The translations under genes and the position numbers were made by a program. Of a stretch of DNA of 64,000 nt, positions 54,098-64,000 are shown one piece after another. The DNA lies in NCBI RefSeq assembly GCF_000499845.2, contig NC_023758.2, positions 26,137,520 through 26,201,519 of the forward strand, given 5' to 3'. The notes beneath the pieces were generated by a model. It did not search any database and was not told the origin of the DNA. It was given only the letters and a program-made list of their open reading frames with translations. The stretch's first letter is position 1, and each line of letters opens with the position of its first letter. The stretch comes from Phaseolus vulgaris. Its lineage: Eukaryota; Streptophyta; Magnoliopsida; Fabales; Fabaceae.

Positions 54098-55355
54098 CCC
54101 CTTCAATCTCTTATTGTTTCTCCACTGTCAGTGTTTGTTTGACCACAAAGGGTTGAGTGAAAGGTCACTGACTCACTGCGCCTTCAATAACTCTTAGATG
54201 ACTCCTTCACCAACAATGTTACCACCATTATTCTAAGCCATTTTTCAACACTTACACTATGCCCACACCTGATAAAATTTCGAGATTAATGCATGCTCAG
54301 GACACACCATGGGCCAGTACTGTCACCCCAACCATTCCTAAGCATTTAAGTTCACCTACCACCAAGTCACGCTTGAAATAACTCCCACCATGTCCCCAAA
54401 TTTCAAAAGCAAGAAACCATATTATTCCACGAATTTATACAACATGCTTTACAACAAAACTCATAAACACAACAAACAAAAATGAATAAAATACATTATG
54501 AAAATACTATACACATGCTATTAATACAATAGATAGTCTTTTAAGCACACTTTTTTTTATAACTATTAAAAAATATAAACTTTAACTGATGCTGTTTCTT
54601 ATTTAATGGTCCATGTTTAATAAATTTTAATAAAAAAATAAAGATGTATTATTGTTGCCTTCACAATATAATATACCTCTTTTAGTAAAAGCAAAAACCA
54701 CAGCTAACATTAATGAAATATATTAAAAAAGGATTTACTGAAATTAAAAAGATAAATAATCATCAAAAACAAAAACAAAAAATGAACTTGTTCATGTGAT
54801 TTTGTCTCCTACATGTACATGTCCACCCCCATCCAAACCAAAATTGATCACCACGGATTACCTAAAGTATTATAGAGGCCATATTATACTGTACAACATA
54901 CGAGATTCTCATACATTCTGATAAACGAATAGATAATGCAAGTTGAGCTTAATTACGTAATTATTAAGTAATCATAGTTAATTTTAAATAACCATAAGAG
55001 GAAAATTAATAAAAGGGTACTGGGATGGAGTGGAGTAAAAGGTGTTACTTATGGAAACTTTACAAAGGGATGGTCAAAAAGTAAAGGGAGGATGGTCTGA
55101 AAAGTAGACCACAGGTCACGCAGATTCCCTGATTTTGCATAAAGATTTGTTTTTCAAAACGTTTTTTAAGAGTTGAAGAAGATCCAAGGAAAAGAAGAAA
55201 GGTGGGGTTTAAGATTAAGAGGGCAAAATGGAAATGACGGTTTTTAGTTGAAAGTGGAAACAGAACAAACAGAAGAATAGGTTCCTGTAACTGTGACGGC
55301 AACGGCGACAAGTTAAGATGGTTAAACGAGGAAAGAGAAGACAACATTAGCGTAC

Positions 55356-55490
55356 CTCGGATAGCATTGTTGTTTGTGAATGGCGATGTTGAGAGTAAGC
55401 AAGCAAACAGCAATGGGGCCTTACAGAAAGTGAGGGAATGAGAAGAAGAAGAAGAAGACCAGTGAAGTTGGAGAGAGAATGGAGTGTGTT
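55356..55490 (-). other. Probable 5' exon of the RopGEF gene
   Basis: Minus strand: a CT/GAA-rich leader ((CTT)n at 55437-55460), then AACAACA-ATG-CTA-TCC-GAG|GTACGC, a good donor at 55356/55355. Splicing from here to CTGACAG|TGGAGA at 54124 would be in phase and add MLSEWRNNKRLKG before the ATG at 54097; otherwise the exon is untranslated. No strong TATA box is visible upstream, but the leader is Y-rich. Confidence 0.5.
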
Positions 55491-55499
55491 TAATAGAGA

Positions 55500-58440
55500 A
55501 GAGAGAGAAAAGGAGAGGGTTCCCTGCGAGAACTATTTTGGGCCGTTAGATGGAGTGGGGCCCGTGTGTCTTTGCACGGCTGAGATTAGGGATCAAATAT
55601 GAGTTGGAGAATATCATCCTTAAGACGGAAAATCATGTTTTCATAATGAAGCTTTTCAATTTCAATTTTGAAATTAAACCTGTTCAGTAATCACTACTAC
55701 TCAACTGCATTACGGCTAAAAAAATGCACTTTTTGTACTTTTATTTAGGCTAAATTTTATCTTTAGCATACTTTAGCCTTTTTTAACTTCTTTCTTTTTC
55801 TTTTATTAATGCATGTTTCTTGTAAAACCAAGATCACGTGATTACTTAAAATTTGAACAAGAGTGGTTACGAATTTTTAGTTTTTAAATATAATTATAAA
55901 ATAAACCGTTTTGGATTAAAAAAAATAAAACTAAAATGATATTTTAGTTGATATTAGAATGTTTTTATATCTGTTATTTTTATTATGAAATCTATGGTAT
56001 GAACACACTTTGTATGAGAAACAGCTTTCTATCATTATCCTTGTTGAGGTTGTTCCAATGATGAGAATATTTTAGTTCCTCTCTGCCTTGATATTCCCCT
56101 AATCATGGATAAAGATGGTGGGTTCATCCTTGTAATTGTGTAATTTTAATAAGGAAGCTTTTCTCTTTTTTTTTGTCTTTATTAGACGAGGTAATTTCTA
56201 TTACTAAACATAAATATTATATGAGAAAATGGGATAGGAAATTATCTTCTTGTTCAATTATAAATTATTAACTATAATAAATTACTTTTTATTATGATTT
56301 GTTTTTGTTTTACAGTGCTTTCACGAAAACCAACTTATTCAAATAAGTTGAAACTGAGAATGTGCTTTCAAAGAAGTACGTTGACGTGGCTGATCCAAGG
56401 TATGGAGTTGGAATTAATTGAATATAATAAAAGAAAGAAGTGTAAGAAATAGAAGTAAAGGTTATGAAGCTAATTGTAACGTTAATTTGAAAAAGTAGCA
56501 GTAACCATTACTGTTCCCTATATAAAAACAGAAGCAACGATTCAAAAAGGTTAAAAAAAGATGAGAATTAAAAGATAACAGATAGTATAGCAGGAATAGT
56601 TGTGAAAGGCTATACACTCACAAGAGAGAAGGGAAATATATAAAACTTCACCTAATTCCCCATTTCAGTGCCATGAAAACCGCCGCTACTAAGGGATGCT
56701 GTCTCTATGAGACTCCTAGTCTCTATTTATGCAATGTTTCTTACAATAACAGAATACAAAAAAAAATTATTTCTCTCTTCAATTATAATTTGAAATAACA
56801 TTATCACCGTATTAATACTTTTTATATGGTGCTATAAGATTGTTAATATTTTAATATTTTTATCTAATATAAAGTTGTCAACATATTAACACTTTTATCT
56901 GATCTGATGTAAGGTTGTCAACATATCAACATTCTTATATGATCTGATGTAAGGTTGTTAACATATCAACACTTTTATCTGATCTGATGTAAGGTTGTCA
57001 ATATATCAATACTCTTATTTGATCTGATGTAAAGTTGTCAACATATTAACACTCTTATCTTATTCGATTTAAGGTTGTCAACGTATTAACACCTTTTCTT
57101 TAAATAAAATAAAAAAAACAAGAATATAAAAAAAGTAAAAATGTAGAATTAATGTTGAGAAGGAGTGAGGTACTAGAAAGTAACATAGGTTGATTATTGG
57201 GTGGAGGTGTTAGGGAAATGGGGATGGAATGTGAAGTGGGGAGTGTATAATTTGTCTGGTGTGGGAAGAGGCAGCAAAGTAGGTTGCCTTTGCCGCTCTT
57301 ATTCCTATACTATGCTAAGAAACAAAAGCTTAATAAGAAGCCACAACATAGGGCCCAGGCCACCACTATATTTTGTCTCCATTTACCTTATATTATTCTT
57401 GTGTTGGGGATAATAGAAGAACATCCCCATTATATGTGGTGCCATTTCTTTTTCCATTTTCATCTTTCAATGCAGGGCCATCAAATATTCAACACTCATT
57501 CTACAACACCCACCCAAAAAAATCATAACTTTTTTTTTTCCATTTAATCTCACTATTGTGGGAGTAATAATAATTGCTTTCTTTCATGCATCACATTCCT
57601 ACTTCTTCCAAAACACCATTCTACTTCTTCCAAAACACCATTGTCTTCTCTTACTCTCTTGCCTTTGCCAAAACACCATTGTCTTCTCTTATTCTCTTGC
57701 CTTTGCTGAAAAGACACATGACAAGGTGATTTCTACTGTTGTTCTAGTAGAGTATAGGGAACTATTATTATTAATTTAAGGTACAAATACCTTTTTTTTA
57801 TCTAAATTTATGATTAATATTCAATTTATTAGAGTAATTTAAAAAAAATTAATTTGGTTGAAAGGTTTTTTAAAAAATATGTAATTTTATCTCTTCCGTT
57901 AAATTTTCACAAAGACGTAAATTTCTGATGATGTGACACATAATGTGGGATAGTTGTGCATAGGTGGAGTTCATGTGTTAAGTTCACGTGTAATCCAAAT
58001 AAAAACTCTAAGTCTCTCCCTCTTTTTGTCATCCTAAGCAAAATATTCTCAACACTCATCTTTAGTTTAATATCTGTTTATGTGAATTTCAAATTATAAA
58101 TTTGATTCTCCTTCTTTTAATGCTTGATTTTCTTTTAATTCTTGACTTGTAATTCTTGTTTTTTCTTATTTTTCTGCGTCTCATTTAATTTAATATTCTT
58201 TATTGTATTTCTTCTACCTCATCTTCTTTGTCTCTTATTAGACATCAAATTTCTTCTAAAAGATATTCATCTCCTTTTGGTTTTGATCCTTTTTTATATC
58301 TTCCTCATTTGTAGTCAACTCATCTTTCATCATATCTAAAGCAAAACTTGTCTTTCATATGAACTTTTAATATTTCTAAGTTGTTTGAATATTTAATCAC
58401 GCATTTTTTTCAAAGAACACATTATTATAATCTTTCTATA
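55500..58440. other. Intergenic region upstream of the RopGEF gene
   Basis: Contains the 40-bp tandem array (listed separately), TATA-like CCCTATATAAAAAC at 56517, and repeated CTTCCAAAACACCATT / TTGTCTTCTCTTA(C/T)TCTCTTGCCTTTGC blocks at about 57604-57710. Frames at 57201-57779 are low-complexity and unconvincing. Confidence 0.4.
56841..57095. repeat. 40-bp minisatellite, about 6 copies
   Basis: GTTGT(C/T)AA(C/T) recurs at 56874, 56914, 56954, 56994, 57034 and 57074, a strict 40-bp period, within units of the form TATCTGATCTGATGTAAGG-TTGTCAACATAT(C/T)AACACT. Copies differ by a few bases; the outer ones are most diverged. Confidence 0.9.
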
Positions 58441-58445
58441 ATAGT

Positions 58446-59599
58446 TTAGCAACAATGAAAATTTTGATTAATCTCATAAATATATAAGACATCAAAAATT
58501 AATTTCACACCCGAATGAATTTTAATTACAATTGTTTTTGTACCTTTCACAATAAGTTGTTCTCCATTTCCAATTCTTACTTTAAAAATATCATATTTGT
58601 TGAGCTCTTTGAAAAGTTCTCTATCATGATGAGTCATGTGGTTTGTGCAACCACTATTTATAATCCAACCTTTTGAAGATCTGTCGGTTGTAACACATGA
58701 TGTTGCAAGAAGTAATTTTTCTTCTGGTTCGCCTCTACAACTTTGACATCTTCTTGGGGATATTAGGATTTGCATATCCTTTCTCTATATCCTAATTGAC
58801 CACATTTGTGGCATTTTGCATTTGACCTCCACCAACACGTTGTGTTCATGATTATTTTTCTTGCAATAGGAACAATGGAAAAACCTGTTTGTTGTTGTTT
58901 TGGTTGTATTTGCTCTTTTTGTAGTTCTTGACTTTAAAAGCACTTTCGTTAGTATGAAGTAATATACCCTTCAATCGCACTATCTTGTCTCATTAATTTC
59001 TATTACTCTTGTTCTTGAAATGTATGTATATATTATGTCAAAGTAATTGTAGACACATCTTTTGTGTTTTCCAACGAAGTAATAGATGCTTCATATCTAT
59101 ACACTATTACCATAATTTTTTCAACGAGTTTGGAATCTAGAAACTTCTTACTCAATAATTTCACCTTGTTAGTAATACCTAACAATTTGTTTTGAGCATT
59201 TCTTAATTGTCTTTGACCCTTTCATCCGTTGTAGTTCAAATTCCTTTATCAATTTTAACATTTTCATGTCTCAGATATTCTCATTTCCTTCAAATTCTCT
59301 TTTCAAATAATTTCAAATTTCTTTTTGTGACTTTAGAATTATGATTCTGATTAGGATCATTTATAAAATACTAGCAAACAAGTATGGATTTTTCTTTGCC
59401 TTCTTTGTCTTTTTTTCCTTTTGCGTTTTAATTTGGACCATGGTACAATTTTTAGTTAACAAATCAACTATGTATTCTTCCACAACTTCCAATAAATTTA
59501 GTTCCTTTAGATAAGTTTCATTCTTACCATCCATAAATAATAGCTTTCTCCATCAAAGAGTGGAATAGCAACTTGTGATGAATTTCCTTCTCCTTCCAT
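58446..59599 (-). pseudogene. Ty1/copia gag-protease relic
   Basis: Minus strand. The start MEGEGNSSQVAIPLFDGESYYLWMVRM (59599 down) is a typical copia gag N-terminus, then frameshifts and stops. The zinc-knuckle area is readable as CSYCKKNNHEHN and KCHKCGQ-like pieces near 58800-58870. A frame at 58775-58446 encodes WIINSGCTNHMTHHDRELFKELNKYDIFKVRIGNGEQLIVKGTKT, the protease region (Asp-Ser-Gly changed to Asn-Ser-Gly) and pre-integrase. Nothing of integrase or RT follows, and no LTR pair was found, so this is a truncated relic. Confidence 0.85.
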
Positions 59600-61940
59600 T
59601 CTACAAGTCCACAAGAACAATGAATCTTCATATATTTTGGGATTTTCAAAATATATCTTGAAAATAGAAGAGATGTGTTAAATGGAGGAGCTTGTGATTT
59701 ATTTTAGTCATGTACTCTATATACAAAGCAAAATGTAAGAGAATATCAAATACTTATAATATTTCAATCTTAATTTTCTAAATCTAAATAATAAAATATA
59801 TATTTGTCTTTGGGTAAAAGATATTATAGAAAAACTAAAAGATTAAATAAAAACTAATTTAAATAAAAATATATTAAGCAAAAACTTTCAACAACATTTT
59901 CATCTAATCATATGAACACATATATAAGACTTCTCAAATCCAAAAACATCTTCGGTCATATAGTAAAATTCATCTTTGTTTTTCGCTCGATAACAAAACT
60001 TTCATTAAGAAAGCAACAAATTCCTTGAACAACACGATTTTTGTTTTAACGAAAATTCTTTCAAGAAAAAAGAATTATGTCAACATGATTTTTACATGAC
60101 CGGTCAAATTCTCGCTTAAAAAAAATCTTTCAAAAGAAAAAGATTTGTCTTGCTCACTTGAGCAAAATCTCAAAAATTTGGAATTACGCGAAATCTGTAA
60201 CATCTATAACATGCGTCCAACTATCAAAAATGATCTATTCTATCATTGTTTTCAAAATCACAGTTTCTTTATCAAATCAACTTATGGCATTTTAATCAAA
60301 TATTCCTTCAAAAAGCACTGCATTTTGTCTTAGCATAAATTTAAAGTTAAAGTAATTTCATTTTTAAAAAAATCATTAAAACATCTTTTACTCAACTTTT
60401 TTTTCTAACATGATTAAAACATCCATAACTAATTCAACTATGCATTTTATAAAAAATTGATCCTAACCCCAAACTAGTTTAACATTCTTAATTACTTACA
60501 AATCTACCATAATCTCTCAAATCTTAACTCCAATTAAATCTTCATCTTAACTCTAAAACTTAACTGAAACAATTATAGAAAATAATTTGAAACCACTCTT
60601 ATGAATTTCGATCACCTACACCAAATATCAAACATCAAAATTAAAGGTTGATATTGATGGAACATTATCTTCTTATTTCATCAAATCGTGAGATCTCTAA
60701 ATGTAGAAAGATGGTGAGTTATGTAAATGAATAATAACTAAATAGTTAATATTCTAATTTATATACTCAATATAAACGGTAGAATTTTAACTTCTATATA
60801 TTTTTAAATTATTTCTACTAGATTAAAAATAGGATATCACAACATTGTTACAACATTGAAAAATCTTTCATATAAAAATATATATAATTACTTTTAGTGT
60901 TCAAATAAAACATGACAGAATATTTTCATCTTCTTAGTCTGTGTTTAGATAGAGATGAAAAAAAACAAAAACAAAAAGAGTAATATTTAAATAAGTAGAA
61001 ATAAGTGAACAATTTGTACTATATTTTAATTGAAATGAGAGGAATGGTTAAGCTATTTTTTAATCAACTATCCAACGAGATGATTTTTGAAAGTTGTCTC
61101 TTATTTTTATAATTTATTCATAGATCAACACTGAACTTTTATCAAGTGGCTATAATTCTTGGAAGTATTCGTAATTTAGAAAGTATTAATCTGACTTTCT
61201 TTGTCTTTTACACCACTCATTCACGGATCATCCCTTCAAAATCAAAACTCATTTCTCCTAATCATTATTTTTCAAATCAAACCAAAGTCACACATCTCAT
61301 GTAAGTGAAACTGAACATTACTGCAAGAAAGTGAAAAACTGTGAGAGCACTGCAGCACTTATCAAGATACTAGCATTTCCCAAGCACATGGACACAAACC
61401 TGCCTAATTAACTCAACAACCTCACATAACTCTGTAGCACTTAGATTCGGCCAACTTCCTTTGACTTTCTTTTGGGGGGAAATTCATACACAAGAGCATG
61501 GTTCCATTAGTCAAATTCACATGCCTCAATAAGCCTAAATTGTGTTGATTTCAAAGAGAGTTTTTTTGAAAAATAGTAAACTCTTCACATGCACAAGCGA
61601 TCCCATCACAGATTGCCTCTTTGGTGACAAGAAAGCACATGAAATGATAATTGCAAAACCAATTATATCAGCAACAGCACCATGATTTTCACGACAAAAT
61701 CAAATATATAATGTTTTAAATCAAAGTATTCTCTCTACTTCCAAGAAGAGGACACTCATGAAAATGAAAGATCGGGGTGTTTCAAATTTGAAAGTAGCCT
61801 ATCAAACAGGTTATTGGCTACCTACATCAAAGTCTGAATCTAAATTAAAGCAACCAAAATTTTGATGGGTCCAAATCAAATAAATTAAAGTTTAAATATT
61901 TTATTACAAAATAGTTTACTTATACTAACAGCATAAAAAA
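59600..61940. other. AT-rich intergenic region
   Basis: No gene signature. The stretch immediately right of the copia relic (about 59600-60360) may be its degraded leader/LTR. Confidence 0.4.
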
Positions 61941-61963
61941 TTAGTGTTACCATGGCAGCAATG

Positions 61964-62652
61964 TTACAAGATAAATCTATTTGGCATACTATCATCAGAA
62001 AAGTTCACAGGGTCCTTGTTTGTGATCTTCACCAGTTCAGAGAGAAACCAACTCATGACAAGGTGTGGCAAGAAAATTGGCACCACAATTCCATCTTCTC
62101 CTTCACTGTTCCTAAAACGTCCATAGAAGCTAACAAAAGGTATATCCCAGCAAGCCAGCCATATGTAGGACCTCCCCCACCCAAAATCCACTTCATAGAA
62201 CCCCACATGAGTTGTCTCCCCTGTAAGGCAGTTCCCTTCAGTCCTATACCTGAGTCGACCCTTTAGAACCATAAGATCTGTCAAGGAACTCACTTTCTCT
62301 GCACCCATTTGGTCCTTTGCCATTTTTACTAAGTCCAATGCATAGGCCAATGGGTTTTGGCACAAAGGCGCAGCCTTGGAAAGAGCCATTGGGAAGGCAA
62401 TGGCAATGCCACGAGCAGTGATAAAGGGTGACATTTCCACAAACAGGCAGAGAGTATCTCAAAAGTTGAAGAAATTTGAAGGTGTGGACAAGTGATTCTT
62501 GGTGGGTCCCTTCCACGAAATAACTCTCTTTGCCACCCAGGGAACTGGGTCCTGGAAGCACCTCTTGCAATCTCATGCACCATGGTCAACCCCAATGAGT
62601 CACAGATCGTGTGGTTCATAGGAGCAGGAAAACAAATCCTCCGCATGTTAAA
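61964..62652 (-). pseudogene. BAHD acyltransferase pseudogene (benzyl alcohol O-benzoyltransferase-like)
   Basis: Minus strand. The upper part (62646-62480) keeps the HxxxD catalytic motif as HTICD (62613-62599) in NHTICDSLGLTMVHEIARGAS, then PGWQRELFRGRDPPRITCPH and STFEILSACLWKCHP. The lower part (62440-61964, another frame) has PLCQNPLAYALDLVK, LTDLMVLKGR, the structural motif DFGWG (about 62190-62174) and SEGEDGIVVPIFLP. HxxxD and DFGWG are only about 410 nt apart instead of the ~650 nt expected, so about 80 codons are deleted. There are frameshifts before HxxxD and between the two parts, and the N-terminal half is absent. BAHD enzymes transfer acyl groups from acyl-CoA to alcohols or amines; this copy is dead. 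Confidence 0.88.
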
Positions 62653-62699
62653 CAGTCAAAAAAATGTTTTATCAGCTATAAGGCTCGAGCCTCACCATG

Positions 62700-63825
62700 G
62701 AGACCACCTTACATTTTTTAATTCAAAAAATATCTTTTGAATTTCTAACAACCTAACATAATTCTAATTAAATTTTTAACTAAAAAAAATATATTAATTT
62801 TTTAAAAACTCATATTTATTGTATAAATTTTTATTATAATTATAAAAATAATTTATTTTTAATCTATTATAGTTTTTTATTTAAAAAAATCTAAAACATA
62901 ATTATGAAAACATAATTGTACGATTAAATCTTTATTGTCAATTATTTATATAATTCGTAAATATATAATATATAAATATGTGTATTTATATTTTATATTT
63001 TAAAGATTATATGTATATCTGTATTTGTATTATATGCGTATTCATGTTGTATCAATATTCATGTCAATATATATACCATATAGGTGATAAGTAAATTATT
63101 TTTCATATATAAGAATTATTTTGCAATAATTCATATATCTCTCTCGAAAATAGGTTAATTAAAAAAATGTAGGTTAAAATAAGGTTCAATTGATACTCAA
63201 AGTGTAACAAGACCAGAGTTTTCCCTGGAATGGTGGGCGCATAAAATTGACAACACTGTTCCGTCCTTTATTTAACTAGTGTTTTCAATTTTAGTGTGTA
63301 TCTGATTTATTTTTTAATATTCCATTTTTATTATTTTTTATTGTTTCGTTGACTGTAGAAAAAATTATGTATTTTGTAATATTTCATATTTATTATTTTT
63401 CATCTTATGTGAGTTTAATTTCTTTGAGTACTTTTATGTTGGCCCATTTAAAAAATTAAAAATCAAATGTAAAAGTTAACTAAACCAATTAAAAATTAAT
63501 CAAAAAATTACAATTTTATTGAATTAGTTAACAAAAATAACTTAAAAACACATTACAAATATTTTTTACCGTGTATACAACAAACCCGGTTTTTATAAGG
63601 GAAACGTGTTTTTGTAAAATGAGCTCTCATATATTGATCCTGTACTCTCATATATTTTTATTTTATCTTTTAAAAATATATTTTAAATTGTACCTCTATT
63701 TCTTAATTTAGGAATTCATTTTAAAATATAAATGTATTAATTACATTTTAAATTGTATATTCCAAAATATTATAAAAATTTAAAATAAGTTGAGTAATAT
63801 GAAACTTTTTCAAATTATCACCCAT
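62700..63825. other. AT-rich intergenic region
   Basis: No coding signal on either strand; A/T homopolymers and TATATA-rich DNA. Confidence 0.4.
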
Positions 63826-63829
63826 TCTT

Positions 63830-64000
63830 TTATAAATCTAAACTGAAAATATTTTTGACATTTCAGTACCCCATGGGAGTGCAACTTCAAACCATGGGGT
63901 GAAGACCGCAATGACCAGGTCTGTAACACAATAAGTCTACTTTCTCCCAAATACTTTCTCTATCTCTCATTCTCTCTTTTTCTCTCTAAGATCTCGTCAC
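63830..64000 (+). promoter_or_regulatory. Possible promoter and 5' leader of a gene to the right of the window
   Basis: TTATAAAT at 63830-63837, a perfect 8-bp inverted repeat CCCCATGG/CCATGGGG (63869-63876 and 63892-63899), then a strongly pyrimidine-rich stretch of CTCTCT type (about 63945-63990) resembling plant 5' UTRs. The window ends before any coding sequence. Confidence 0.3.

Noticed and set aside
55060..55413. 117-residue minus-strand frame near the RopGEF 5' exon
   Set aside because: It reads the leader and first intron in a different phase and runs across the GT donor at 55355; no protein family.
57201..57779. Three overlapping plus-strand frames near 57.2-57.8 kb
   Set aside because: Compositionally biased (His/Phe/Leu-rich) and partly built from tandem CTTCCAAAACACC repeats; no homology recognised.

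Overview
The window is plant nuclear DNA, most likely from a papilionoid legume (bean/cowpea-like). This is inferred from the very AT-rich intergenic background, the GT-AG introns, the style of the retroelements and a repeat that looks like a common legume LTR/TRIM; no species marker is present. Host genes are few: (1) the last exon of an unidentified membrane protein at the left edge; (2) a MIR168 microRNA gene at about 7.6-7.9 kb, with G-boxes and a TATA box upstream; (3) an intact two-exon LRR receptor-like kinase of the subfamily XII (non-RD) type at 40.6-43.7 kb; (4) a seven-exon ROP guanine-nucleotide exchange factor (PRONE, RopGEF14-like) on the minus strand at 48.3-54.1 kb, with an upstream exon near 55.4 kb. 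Two host-type pseudogenes are visible: a kinase relic at 47.4-47.6 kb and a BAHD acyltransferase relic at 62.0-62.7 kb.

The 11-39 kb interval is a nest of mobile elements. A 5'-truncated L1-type LINE (11.2-11.9 kb) precedes an LTR-like dispersed repeat. Then comes a tandem array of ~1.04-kb units derived from a Ty1/copia element (13.4-35.0 kb). The array is split by a complete 10.9-kb Ty3/gypsy element of the Tat type (13980-24885, minus strand, target duplication ACTAG) and by a second L1-type LINE (30111-33414, 14-bp target duplication). That LINE is itself split by a solo LTR (31202-32290). Undisturbed sister units of the array preserve the empty target sites, so the order of events can be read directly. 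A small gag-only copia element (36673-39074, target duplication AAGAC) and a possible MULE relic lie to the right.

The Tat element is the most informative object. Its LTRs show no base difference by eye apart from 5 versus 8 copies of a 36-bp repeat. It encodes gag, protease, RT, a second complete RNase H and integrase on the minus strand. An opposite-strand gene with its own TATA box and a frame-preserving intron lies next to the 3' LTR, and two minisatellite arrays (49-bp and 43-bp periods) follow it. Despite the nearly identical LTRs, the coding regions carry several frameshifts and stop codons, so this copy was probably already defective, and mobilised in trans, when it inserted.

The remainder (about 0.3-7.4, 8.2-11.2, 35-36.6, 45.9-47.4, 55.5-58.4 and 59.6-64 kb) is AT-rich intergenic DNA with short tandem repeats, degraded elements and, at the right edge, a possible promoter/5' leader of a gene lying outside the window.
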